53,618 nucleotides of DNA from Streptomyces antioxidans (lineage in GTDB: Bacteria > Actinomycetota > Actinomycetes > Streptomycetales > Streptomycetaceae): contig NZ_LAKD02000109.1 in the NCBI RefSeq assembly GCF_000968685.2, positions 1 to 53,618 of the forward strand, written 5' to 3'. Position numbers and translations under genes: made by a program. This document shows positions 1-7,752 of this stretch, one piece after another. The notes beneath the pieces are model-generated. The model was not told the DNA's origin and did no database searches. It saw only the letters and a list, made by a program, of their open reading frames with translations. Each line of letters opens with the position of its first letter. Within the stretch, counting starts at the first letter, position 1.

Positions 1-119
1 CGGCGGCACCGGTCGGAGTGGGACGTCAACCGGATGTCAAGTAGGCACGAATGGCCGGGATTTCGGCATTCCGAGGGGCTTCTCCCCGGTAAGGGGCGCG
101 CAACGTCGAACAAGCGTGT

Positions 120-150
120 AGCTTTCCCCCCTGAGCGAATGGGGGGAGCT
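120..150 (+). promoter_or_regulatory. RBS-sequestering hairpin upstream of the first response regulator
   Basis: Six C at 126-131 can pair with six G at 141-146. AGCT at 120-123 pairs with AGCT at 147-150, leaving a two-base TT bulge and a nine-base loop. The G run plus AG is the Shine-Dalgarno sequence for the ATG at 152, so the stem would bury the ribosome binding site. The pairing is seen directly; a regulatory role is inference. Confidence 0.5.
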
Positions 151-151
151 C

Positions 152-880
152 ATGGGCGTGCGACTCATGGTGGTCGACGATCACCGGCTGCTCGCGGAGG
201 CGCTCGCCTCCGCGCTGAAGCTGCGCGGGCACCGGGTGCTCGCCGCGGCGGCGCCGAGCGCGGGCGCGGCGGACCTGGTGGTGAGCCGGGCACCCGAGGT
301 GTGCCTGCTGGGCACGGCGGCACCCGCCGAACCGGGGGTGTTCGACCCGGTGGCGCGGATCAAGAAGGAGCGGCCGCAGGTCGCGGTCGTGGTGCTCGGC
401 CCGGTGCCGAGCCCGCGCGGCATAGCCGCCGCCTTCGCCGCCGGGGCGTCCGGCTATGTGCGCCACGACGAGCGGATCGAAGGCGTCGAACGCGCCATGA
501 TGAAGGCGCGCGCGGGCGAGGCGGCCGTGGCGCCCCAGCTGCTCCAGGGGGCGTTCGCGGAGCTGCTCAACCCCGCGGCCCAGCCCGATGACGAGGGCGC
601 CCGGCTGCTGCGGATGCTGACCCCGCGCGAGGTGGAGGTGCTGGTGCGGGTCGCCGAGGGCGAGGACACCCGGCTGATCGCGGCGGGCATGGGGATCGCC
701 CCCAGCACGGCCCGCACCCATGTGCAGCGGGTGCTGATGAAGCTCGGTGTGGGCTCGCGGCTGGAGGCGGCGGCCCTGGCGGCGCGTACGGGGCTGCTGG
801 ACCGCGCGGTGACGCGCCGGACCGCGCCGCCCCCGCACCAGCCGCCTCCCCCGCCGCAACCGCCCCCGTCGGCGCCGTAG
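152..880 (+). CDS. LuxR/NarL-family regulator with degenerate receiver domain
   Basis: A 242-residue protein with a receiver-like N-terminus (about 1-120) and a LuxR-type helix-turn-helix (about 153-215, motif LTPREVEVL then STARTHVQRVLMKLG). It is expected to bind DNA as a dimer. The acidic pair survives (VVDDH, D9/D10), but the phospho-acceptor position reads Gly (CLLG, G54), the conserved Thr/Ser strand reads VLGP, and the conserved Lys is Arg (GYVRHD, R104). It is therefore an atypical receiver unlikely to be controlled by phosphorylation. The C-terminus is a Pro-rich tail (about 226-242). The ATG at 152 has a strong GGGGGGAG ribosome site. No kinase gene is adjacent. It converges on the small membrane gene at 909-1316. 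Confidence 0.85.
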   Translation: MGVRLMVVDDHRLLAEALASALKLRGHRVLAAAAPSAGAADLVVSRAPEVCLLGTAAPAEPGVFDPVARIKKERPQVAVVVLGPVPSPRGIAAAFAAGASGYVRHDERIEGVERAMMKARAGEAAVAPQLLQGAFAELLNPAAQPDDEGARLLRMLTPREVEVLVRVAEGEDTRLIAAGMGIAPSTARTHVQRVLMKLGVGSRLEAAALAARTGLLDRAVTRRTAPPPHQPPPPPQPPPSAP

Positions 881-908
881 CCCGTACGGTGGCCGCGGCC
901 CGCGTAGC

Positions 909-1316
909 TCAGCCCTCCCCGGCCCCGGGCCCTCGCCCACCGGCCTCTCCGGGCCCGGTCCCGGGCTCCCGTCCACCGGTCTCTCCGGGCCCGGGCCCGG
1001 CGCCGGGACCGCCCCCGGGCCGAGCGGGCTCCGGCTTGGGCTCGGCCCCCGGCGCGGACAGCGGCCTGAGCTTCATCCAGAGCAGGAAGAGCAGGCCGAC
1101 CGCGAGCATGCACGCCCCCGTCCAGAGGTTGATGTTGATGCCCGACGCCTTCCGCACATCCGCGTCCGAGGCGGTGAACCCGGCGATGAGGACGATGATC
1201 CCGTAGATCACGAACAGCCCGCCGATGATCCGCCGCACATCGAACAGCCGGGCCGCGGTCGCCGACTTCTGCTGCAGGTCCTCGACCTCGTGCCGGTACT
1301 CGTACTCCTCACTCAT
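909..1316 (-). CDS. small two-TM membrane protein with Pro/Gly-rich tail
   Basis: A 135-residue hypothetical protein. An acidic N-terminal stretch (about 1-28) is followed by two hydrophobic helices (about 31-48 and 65-82), then a tail of about 45 residues rich in Pro, Gly and Glu. ATG at 1316 has an AAGGAG ribosome site. It lies 27 nt downstream of the symporter gene on the same strand, so the two are probably co-transcribed and it may be an accessory subunit of that transporter. I do not recognise a named family. The DNA of the tail is made of repeated CCGGGCCC-type blocks, so its length probably varies between strains. Confidence 0.7.
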   Translation of the reverse strand: MSEEYEYRHEVEDLQQKSATAARLFDVRRIIGGLFVIYGIIVLIAGFTASDADVRKASGININLWTGACMLAVGLLFLLWMKLRPLSAPGAEPKPEPARPGGGPGAGPGPGETGGREPGTGPGEAGGRGPGAGEG

Positions 1317-1343
1317 GGCGCACGCTCCTTAATCCCCGAAGGG

Positions 1344-3014
1344 TCACAGGGAGAACGGGATGTAGCAGAGGGCCGCGAGGATCAGCGCGCTCCAGCCCAG
1401 CACGGCCGGACGGCGGTACCACGCCTCGTCGCCCGGCGCCGGGGGTTCGGCCACCCCGGGCGCGGTGGTGCCGTAGACCAGACCGGCCAGCGACTCCACC
1501 GGCCTGGGCGTGGTGAACGGCGTCACCGCGACCATCACCACCCCGCCGACCACGAACGCCACGATGGCCGAGACGAAGTTGGCGCCCTGGTCGCTGGGGA
1601 TGGAGATGACGTCCGCCCGGTAGAGCCAGAAGTAGTTGATCAGCGCGGCCACCGTGCCGCACAGCAGCCCCCAGAACCCGGCCGCGGCGGTGGCCCGCCT
1701 CCAGAACATCCCGATGATGAAGACGCAGAACAGCGGCACGTTGAAGAACGAGAACAGGGTCTGGAGGTAGTTCATGATGTTGCTGAACGAGGAGGCGATG
1801 AACGCCGTCCCCATCCCGGCCAGCACTCCGATCGCCGTCACCACCCGCCCGGTCAGCAGGTAGTACCCGTCCGAGCGGCCCTTGCGCACATACGCCCGCC
1901 AGATGTCGTTGGTGAAGACCGTGTTGAACGACGACACATTGGCCGCCATGCCCGCCATGAAGGCGGCCAGCAGCCCGGTCACCGCGAGCCCCAGCACCCC
2001 GTTCGGCAGCAACTCGCTCATCAGCAGCGGAATCGCGTCGTTGTACTGCAGCCCGCTCGTCTTCGAGCCGATGTCCGGCGACATGACCAGGGCGATCAGC
2101 CCGGGCACCACCACGATCAGCGGGATGAGCACCTTGGGGAACGCGGCGATCAGCGGGGTGCGCTGGGCGGCCGAGAGGTTCCTGGCCGACAGGGCGCGCT
2201 GCACCTCGGCGAAGTTGGTCGTCCAGTAGCCGAAGCTCAGACAGAAGCCGAGGCCCAGCACGATGGTCAGCCAGTTGGCCCCCAGCGGATTGGACGAGCC
2301 GATGCCGGTGCCGCCCCACGCGGAGACGAAGTTGGGGCCGTGGGAGTCGGTGAGCGCGTCCTTGAGCCCGCCGAAGCCGCCGATCCGCCGGAGACCCACG
2401 ACGGTGAGCGGGATCAGGGCGGCCAGGATCACGAAGAACTGCAGCACCTCGTTGTAGATCGCCGAGGAGAGCCCGCCGAGGGTGATGTACGCGAGCACGA
2501 AGAGCCCCGCGACCACGATGGCCACCCACTGCGGCCAGCCCAGCAGCGCCTCCACCACGATCGCCATCGCGTAGAGGTTCACCCCCGCGATCAGCACGGA
2601 CGCGACCGAGAAGATGATCGAGCTGAGCAGGTGCGAGGACGGCCCGTAGCGGTGCAGCAGGAACTCGGGGACGGACCGTACCTTGGAACCGTAGTAGAAC
2701 GGCATCATCACCAGGCCGAGGAAGACCATGGCCGGGATCGCCCCGACCCAGTACCAGTGCACGGTGTACACCCCGTACTGCGCGCCGTTGGCGGCCATCC
2801 CCAGGATCTCCAGGGCGCCCAGATTCGCGGCGACGAAGGCCAGACCGGTGACCCACGCGGGCAGCGACCGGCCGGAGAGAAAGAAGTCGAGGCTGGTCTT
2901 GACGCTCGCTCTGGCGGCGAATCCCACGCCGAGGACGACGACGAAATAGAGGATCAGGATCGTGTAGTCGAGCACGTTGGTGGGGAGCCGTAGCCCTTCG
3001 GCCAGATAGTGCAT
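1344..3014 (-). CDS. sodium:solute symporter (SSS family), probable galactose/sugar uptake
   Basis: A 556-residue polytopic membrane protein with about 13 hydrophobic segments. The N-terminus (DYTILILYFVVVLGVGFAAR), the FFLSGRSLPAW motif and the Asn-rich first-bundle helices fit the SGLT/SSS family of Na+-driven sugar and solute uptake. Substrate is inferred from context: the gene is divergent from galTEK across a 162-bp promoter region, which suggests galactose import feeding the Leloir pathway. The ATG at 3014 is preceded by GAGGCGAG. No truncation is visible. Other SSS substrates such as myo-inositol or amino acids cannot be excluded from sequence alone. Confidence 0.88.
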   Translation of the reverse strand: MHYLAEGLRLPTNVLDYTILILYFVVVLGVGFAARASVKTSLDFFLSGRSLPAWVTGLAFVAANLGALEILGMAANGAQYGVYTVHWYWVGAIPAMVFLGLVMMPFYYGSKVRSVPEFLLHRYGPSSHLLSSIIFSVASVLIAGVNLYAMAIVVEALLGWPQWVAIVVAGLFVLAYITLGGLSSAIYNEVLQFFVILAALIPLTVVGLRRIGGFGGLKDALTDSHGPNFVSAWGGTGIGSSNPLGANWLTIVLGLGFCLSFGYWTTNFAEVQRALSARNLSAAQRTPLIAAFPKVLIPLIVVVPGLIALVMSPDIGSKTSGLQYNDAIPLLMSELLPNGVLGLAVTGLLAAFMAGMAANVSSFNTVFTNDIWRAYVRKGRSDGYYLLTGRVVTAIGVLAGMGTAFIASSFSNIMNYLQTLFSFFNVPLFCVFIIGMFWRRATAAAGFWGLLCGTVAALINYFWLYRADVISIPSDQGANFVSAIVAFVVGGVVMVAVTPFTTPRPVESLAGLVYGTTAPGVAEPPAPGDEAWYRRPAVLGWSALILAALCYIPFSL

Positions 3015-3050
3015 GGTCTCGCCTCATCGCCTGAACGGAACGCACCAGAA

Positions 3051-3065
3051 ACGTTCGGTGAACGT
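3051..3065. promoter_or_regulatory. inverted repeat in the symporter/galT divergent promoter
   Basis: ACGTTC-ggt-GAACGT is a perfect 6-bp inverted repeat lying between the divergent symporter and galT start sites, 37 bp upstream of the symporter ATG. It is a candidate operator for a galactose-responsive or global regulator. The symmetry is seen; the binding protein is unknown. Confidence 0.45.
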
Positions 3066-3074
3066 ATCCGAATT

Positions 3075-3150
3075 CTTGTGGTTTGTCCGAGCACCTTCAC
3101 CGCACATTGACGGCACTGTTGGCTTGTGGTTCATTATGTTGAGTTGTGTT
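3075..3150 (+). promoter_or_regulatory. probable gal operon promoter with direct CTTGTGGTT repeats
   Basis: A TTGACG hexamer (3107-3112) and CATTAT (3132-3137), 19 bp apart, form a plausible promoter ending about 30 bp before galT. CTTGTGGTT occurs at 3075-3083 and again at 3123-3131, with a related TTGTGTT at 3144-3150. Streptomyces gal operons are known to have direct-repeat operators at the upstream promoter, so these repeats are candidates for that role here. Confidence 0.45.
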
Positions 3151-3176
3151 GGGTGCACCTGACAGGAGCTGGCGGA

Positions 3177-4220
3177 GTGAAGAAGACGGCGACGCGGCTC
3201 GCGGACGGACGCGAGCTGATCTATTACGACGCGCGCGACGACGCGGTGCGCGACGCCGTCGACCAGCGGCCGCTCGACCCCATCGCGACCCGCTCGGAGA
3301 TCCGGCACGACCGGCTGCTCGGCGACCGGGTGGCGGTCGCCTCCCACCGCCAGGCCCGCACCTACCACCCGCCGACCGACGAGTGCCCGCTGTGCCCCTC
3401 CCACGAGGGGCGGCACAGTGAGATCCCCGCCTCCGACTACGACGTCGCGGTCTTCGAGAACCGCTTCCCCTCGCTGGCCGGTGACTCGGGCCGGTGCGAG
3501 GTCGTGTGCTTCACCTCCGACCACGACGCGTCCTTCGCCGACCTCGACGCCGAACAGGCCGCACTGGTGCTCGACGCCTGGACCGACCGCACCGCCGAGC
3601 TGGCCCAACACCCCGCCATCGAGCAGGTCTTCTGCTTCGAGAACCGCGGCAAGGAGATCGGCGTCACCCTCGGCCATCCGCACGGCCAGATCTACGGGTA
3701 TCCCTTTGTGACGCCCCGTACCCGGCTGATGCTCCGTTCGCTCGCCGAGCACCGTGCGGACACCGGTCGGAATCTGTTCGATGATGTGGTCGCCGATGAG
3801 CTGGCCGACGGGAGCCGGGTGGTGCTCGACGGCGAGCACTGGGTCGCCTTCGTCCCCTACGCCGCCCACTGGCCGTACGAGGTGCACCTCTACCCGAAGC
3901 GGCGGGTCCCGGACCTGCCCGCGCTGGACGAGGCCGCGCGCACAGAGTTCCCACAGATGTATCTGGAACTCTTGAAGCGCTTCGACCGGATCTTCGGGGA
4001 GGGCGAGCCGCCCACGCCCTACATCTCCGCCTGGCACCAGGCGCCGTACCGCATGACCGACCGCGGTGAATTCGCTCTTCACCTCGAGCTTTTCACCATT
4101 CGCCGCACTTCCGGCAAGCTGAAGTTTCTCGCGGGTTCCGAATCCGGCATGAATGTGTTCATCAATGATGTGCCGCCGGAGGCCGCGGCCGAGCGACTGC
4201 GAGAGGTAGCGAGCGAGTGA
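3177..4220 (+). CDS. galT: galactose-1-phosphate uridylyltransferase
   Basis: Transfers UMP from UDP-glucose to galactose-1-phosphate in the cytosolic Leloir pathway. The 347-residue protein has the zinc-type pair ECPLC (C70, C73) and the HIT-superfamily active site GHPHGQIY (H167-P-H169), where the second His is the expected uridylylated nucleophile. The start is GTG at 3177, with AGGAG eight bases upstream. An in-frame ATG at 3126 lies inside the likely promoter/leader and has no ribosome site. First gene of galT-galE-galK. The stop overlaps the galE start by 4 nt (GTGA), so translation is coupled. Length is normal for actinobacterial GalT. Confidence 0.96.
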   Translation: MKKTATRLADGRELIYYDARDDAVRDAVDQRPLDPIATRSEIRHDRLLGDRVAVASHRQARTYHPPTDECPLCPSHEGRHSEIPASDYDVAVFENRFPSLAGDSGRCEVVCFTSDHDASFADLDAEQAALVLDAWTDRTAELAQHPAIEQVFCFENRGKEIGVTLGHPHGQIYGYPFVTPRTRLMLRSLAEHRADTGRNLFDDVVADELADGSRVVLDGEHWVAFVPYAAHWPYEVHLYPKRRVPDLPALDEAARTEFPQMYLELLKRFDRIFGEGEPPTPYISAWHQAPYRMTDRGEFALHLELFTIRRTSGKLKFLAGSESGMNVFINDVPPEAAAERLREVASE

Positions 4221-5245
4221 GCATTGCGCAGCAGAAGAAGTACCTGGTCACCGGCGGCGCCGGCTATGTCGGCAGCGTGGTCGCGGCGCATCTGCTCGAA
4301 GCCGGGCACCGGGTGACGGTGCTGGACGACCTCTCCACCGGGCACCGCGCCGGGGTCCCCGAGGGCGCGGAGTTCATCGAGGGCCGCATCCAGGACGCGG
4401 GCAAGTGGCTCGACCCCTCCTACGACGGCGTGCTGCACTTCGCGGCGTTCTCCCAGGTCGGCGAGTCCGTCGTGCACCCCGAGAAGTACTGGGCCAACAA
4501 TGTGGGCGGCACCACCGAACTGCTCGCCGCGATGCGCGACGCCGGGGTGCGCACCCTCGTCTTCTCCTCCACCGCCGCCACCTACGGCGAGCCCGACCAG
4601 GTCCCGATCACCGAGGACCTTCCGACCGCGCCCACCAACCCCTACGGGGCCACCAAGCTCGCGGTCGACCACATGATCAGCGGTGAGTGCGCCGCCCACG
4701 GCCTGGCCGCGGTCTCCCTGCGGTACTTCAACGTCGCGGGCGCCTACGGGGCGTACGGCGAGCGCCACGACCCCGAGTCCCACCTCATCCCCCTGGTGCT
4801 CCAGGTCGCCCAGGGCCGCCGCGAGGCCATCTCCGTCTTCGGCGAGGACTACGCCACCCCCGACGGCACCTGCGTCCGCGACTACATCCACGTCGCCGAC
4901 CTCGCCGACGCCCATCTGCTCGCCCTCGGCGCCGCCCTCCCGTCTCCCACCACCACCCTTGACGGAGGCGCCGCGCGCCGCGGAGTCAACCCCGGCGAGC
5001 ATCTGATCTGCAACCTCGGCAACGGGAACGGCTTCTCCGTCCGCGAGGTCATCGAGACGGTGCGCCAGGTCACCGGCCACCCCATCCCGGAGATCGCCGC
5101 CCCGCGCCGCGTCGGCGACCCGGCGGTCCTGGTGGCCTCCGCCGAGCGTGCCAAGGAGCGCCTGGGCTGGCGCCCGACCCGCGCCGACCTGGCCGGAATC
5201 GTCGCGGACGCATGGGAGTTCGCGCAGCGGAGGGAGAGTCAGTGA
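4217..5245 (+). CDS. galE: UDP-glucose 4-epimerase
   Basis: Interconverts UDP-galactose and UDP-glucose using bound NAD+. The 342-residue extended short-chain dehydrogenase fold shows the Rossmann glycine motif TGGAGYVGS (12-20), the SSTAATYG strand carrying the catalytic Ser/Thr region, and the catalytic Tyr-x3-Lys in NPYGATK. The C-terminal substrate-binding region is complete. GTG at 4217 overlaps the galT stop, and GAGAGG in the galT 3' end serves as ribosome site. The galK start overlaps its own stop. The product balances UDP-hexoses for both catabolism and cell-envelope glycans. Confidence 0.96.
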   Translation: MSIAQQKKYLVTGGAGYVGSVVAAHLLEAGHRVTVLDDLSTGHRAGVPEGAEFIEGRIQDAGKWLDPSYDGVLHFAAFSQVGESVVHPEKYWANNVGGTTELLAAMRDAGVRTLVFSSTAATYGEPDQVPITEDLPTAPTNPYGATKLAVDHMISGECAAHGLAAVSLRYFNVAGAYGAYGERHDPESHLIPLVLQVAQGRREAISVFGEDYATPDGTCVRDYIHVADLADAHLLALGAALPSPTTTLDGGAARRGVNPGEHLICNLGNGNGFSVREVIETVRQVTGHPIPEIAAPRRVGDPAVLVASAERAKERLGWRPTRADLAGIVADAWEFAQRRESQ

Positions 5246-6444
5246 CGGACGAGCACGGCCCCGGGCGGGTCACGGCGGGGTTCCGCGAGGTCTACGGCAC
5301 CGAGCCCGGCGGCGTCTGGGCGGCGCCGGGCCGGGTCAATCTGATCGGCGAGCACACCGACTACAACGACGGCTTCGTGATGCCGCTCGCCCTGCCCCAC
5401 ACCTGCCTGGCCGCCGCCTCGCCGCGCGCCGACGGGGTGCTGCGGCTGCACTCCGGCGACGCCCCGGGCGGGGTCGTCGAGCTGCGCGTCGAGGAGCTTT
5501 CACCGGTCGCGGGCGGCGCGGGCGGCGGCGACCGCGGCGGCTGGGCGGCCTATCCGGCCGGAGTGGTCTGGGCGCTGCGCGAGGCGGGGCTGCTGACGGG
5601 CCGGGAAGGCGGTGCGGAGCTGCACTTCGAGTCCACCGTGCCCACCGGCGCCGGGCTGTCCTCCTCCGCCGCGCTGGAGGTGGTCACGGCCACCGCGCTC
5701 AACGATCTGTACGGGCTGGGGCTCACCCCGCCGCGCATCGCCCAGCTGTGCCAGCGCGCGGAGAACGCGTTCGTGGGCGTGCCCTGCGGGATCATGGACC
5801 AGATGGCGTCGGCGTGCTGCACCGAGGGGCACGCCCTCTTTCTCGACGCCCGCGATCTCACCCAGCGCCAGGTGCCGTTCGACCTGGCGGCCGCGGGGCT
5901 GCGGCTGCTGGTCGTGGACACCCGCGTCAAGCACGAGCTGGGCGACGGCGCCTACGCGAGCCGGCGCGCCGCGTGCGAGGCGGCCGCGCGGGCCCTCGGG
6001 GTGCCGGCGCTGCGGGATGTGCCCTTCGAGGGGCTGGACGCGACGCTCGCCCAGCTGGAGCGGCTGGGCCACGACACGGCCACCCGGCGGCGGGTGCGCC
6101 ATGTGGTGACCGAGGACCGCCGGGTGGAGGAGGTCATCGCGCGGCTCGACGCGGGGGACACCCGGTCCATCGGGCCGGTGCTGACCGCCGGGCACGCCTC
6201 CTGCCGCGACGACTTCGAGATCTCCTGCGACGAGCTCGACCTGGTCGTGGAGACGGCGACCGCGGCGGGGGCGCTCGGATCGCGGATGACCGGCGGCGGC
6301 TTCGGCGGCTCGGCCATCGTGCTGGTGGCCGAGGCGGACGCGGAGGCGGTGAGCAAGGCGGTCACCGAGGCGTTCGCCGCGGCCGGGCACCGGGCGCCGC
6401 GGATCTTCCCGGCGGTGCCGAGTGCGGGGGCGCGACGGCTGTAG
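5242..6444 (+). CDS. galK: galactokinase
   Basis: Phosphorylates alpha-D-galactose with ATP at C1; GHMP kinase family, cytosolic. The 400-residue product carries the galactokinase signature APGRVNLIGEHTDYN (28-42), the ATP-binding motif PTGAGLSSSAA, and the third GHMP motif GGGFGGSAI near the C-terminus. The start is taken as GTG at 5242, overlapping the galE stop in GTGA and preceded by GGAGGGAGAG; the ATG at 5212 lies inside galE. Last gene of the operon. Its final codons and TAG stop form the first unit of a 26-bp tandem repeat that continues downstream. Confidence 0.96.
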   Translation: MTDEHGPGRVTAGFREVYGTEPGGVWAAPGRVNLIGEHTDYNDGFVMPLALPHTCLAAASPRADGVLRLHSGDAPGGVVELRVEELSPVAGGAGGGDRGGWAAYPAGVVWALREAGLLTGREGGAELHFESTVPTGAGLSSSAALEVVTATALNDLYGLGLTPPRIAQLCQRAENAFVGVPCGIMDQMASACCTEGHALFLDARDLTQRQVPFDLAAAGLRLLVVDTRVKHELGDGAYASRRAACEAAARALGVPALRDVPFEGLDATLAQLERLGHDTATRRRVRHVVTEDRRVEEVIARLDAGDTRSIGPVLTAGHASCRDDFEISCDELDLVVETATAAGALGSRMTGGGFGGSAIVLVAEADAEAVSKAVTEAFAAAGHRAPRIFPAVPSAGARRL

Positions 6445-6510
6445 GGGGCCGTACCGAACGACGGCTGTAGGGGGCCGTACGCCAAGACGGCTGTGGGGGC
6501 CGTACCCAAC
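6434..6510 (+). repeat. three tandem 26-bp repeats spanning the galK stop codon
   Basis: Units begin at 6434, 6460 and 6486 and share GACGGCTGTAGGGGGCCGTA; the third has lost one base. Unit 1 contains the end of galK and its TAG stop. Each unit can fold as ACGGC/GCCGT hairpins with a G-rich loop, so the array could end transcription or stabilise the mRNA 3' end. Confidence 0.85.
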
Positions 6511-6849
6511 GGCCCTTGATCGCCACTCGACCGCTGCTCGGTAAATTTTCGCTGCCCATGGGTCTCGTAGTCCCCAAGAGCGAACAATAAACCCACAGTG
6601 AACAGTCGAGAGCAGTCAGTTTCGCTAATCCGCTTCCTATATGAGACCACGGCCTTACTCTGAGTACAGCGTCGGTGGGGGCCGACGCGCATCAGGGGGC
6701 GAGACAGTCAGGTACGACGCCCGGGGTGGGGTAGCAATCACTGCACGGCGGCGGCCGTGCGGGTTGCGGTGACCTTGCACCGGGCGCCGTACCCGCACTG
6801 TTTCTCGGTGTATCCGGGATCTTTCATCCGGCGACGTGGGGGGTTGTCC
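6511..6849. other. non-coding region upstream of the second response regulator
   Basis: No credible gene was found here. The segment 6540-6660 is notably AT-richer than its surroundings (for example GTAAATTTTCG and CAATAAACCC), as expected of a promoter or regulatory region. In-frame codons upstream of 6850 exist back to 6757 but show no ribosome site, so they are treated as leader rather than coding sequence. Confidence 0.5.
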
Positions 6850-7752
6850 GTGGCACGTATACGGGTTCTCGTGGTCGACGACCATCGAATTTTCGCCGAG
6901 TCCTTAGCGGCCGCCCTCGCGGCGGAGCAGGACGTGGACGTGGCGGCGGCCGGCAGCGGTCCGGCGGCGCTGCGCTGTCTGGAGCGCGGCGCGGCGGAGG
7001 GGCGCCGCTTCGATGTCCTGCTGGTCGACGCCGACTTGGGCACGGCCGCCGACGGGATGGGGCCACCGCTTCCGGTGCCGTCCGAGCTGCCGTACGGCGG
7101 GGCGAACGGCACGGCGCACAGCGGCATCCACGGTGGCGCGCAGGGCGGCGCGCACGGCGGGCCGCAGAACGGACCGCACAGTGGGCCGCACGGCGGGGCC
7201 CTCGGCGGCCCCGCCCGGGCGGTGAACGGCCGGGCGGCCGACGGCATATCGCTCGTCGGCGCGGTCCGCTCCACCCAGCCGGGGGTGCGCACCGTGGTGC
7301 TGGCCGAGCGCGACGATCCGCGCCGCGCGGCGGCGGCGCTGCAGGCCGGGGCGTCCGGCTGGGTGGCCAAGGACTGCTCACTGGTCCGGCTGCTGGCGGT
7401 CATCCGGGGGGTGCTGAGGGAGGAGACCCATCTGCCGCCCGCTCTGCTCACCGGCGTTCTGCGGGAGTTGACGGCCGCCCGTAAGCACCGCACAGAAAGC
7501 GAGCGGCTGGTCGAGTCGCTGACGCCGCGTGAGCGGGAGGTGCTGCGCTGCATGGTGGCCGGGCTCGGCCGTAAGGCCGTCGCCGAGCGGCTTTTCCTCT
7601 CCCCGCACACCGTCCGCACCCATATGCAGAATGTGCTGGGCAAGCTGGGCGTGCACTCCACGCTGGCGGCCGTGGCGCTGGCCCGGCGGGCCGGTGTGGG
7701 CCCGGCCGACCTAGCCGGGGAGATTGTCGAACGGGGCGGTCAGCTGGCGTAG
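6850..7752 (+). CDS. NarL/LuxR-family response regulator with Gly/His-rich insertion in the receiver
   Basis: A 300-residue two-component regulator. The receiver begins IRVLVVDDH (acidic pair D10/D11) and has the phospho-acceptor in DVLLVDADL (D60). After D60 comes an insertion of about 65 residues (65-130) with repeated Gly-Pro-His and Gly-Gly-Ala blocks. The receiver then resumes at DGISLVGAVR and has the conserved Lys in WVAKD (K174). The LuxR helix-turn-helix is at about 222-282 (LTPREREVL, then HTVRTHMQNVLGKLG). GTG at 6850 follows a GGGGGG ribosome site at 6838-6843; a TTG at 6844 is too close to it. No kinase is adjacent; an orphan NarL-type kinase lies at 21618-23180. Its 3' end overlaps the convergent marR gene by 42 nt. 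Confidence 0.88.
   Translation: MARIRVLVVDDHRIFAESLAAALAAEQDVDVAAAGSGPAALRCLERGAAEGRRFDVLLVDADLGTAADGMGPPLPVPSELPYGGANGTAHSGIHGGAQGGAHGGPQNGPHSGPHGGALGGPARAVNGRAADGISLVGAVRSTQPGVRTVVLAERDDPRRAAAALQAGASGWVAKDCSLVRLLAVIRGVLREETHLPPALLTGVLRELTAARKHRTESERLVESLTPREREVLRCMVAGLGRKAVAERLFLSPHTVRTHMQNVLGKLGVHSTLAAVALARRAGVGPADLAGEIVERGGQLA

Noticed and set aside
1290..2993. Plus-strand open frame of 567 codons over the symporter gene
   Set aside because: The complement encodes a clear SSS membrane protein; this frame reads as Arg/His/Gly-rich non-globular sequence.
6655..6885. 76-codon minus-strand open frame upstream of the second response regulator
   Set aside because: No ribosome site, atypical codon usage, and it overlaps the start of a clear gene on the other strand.
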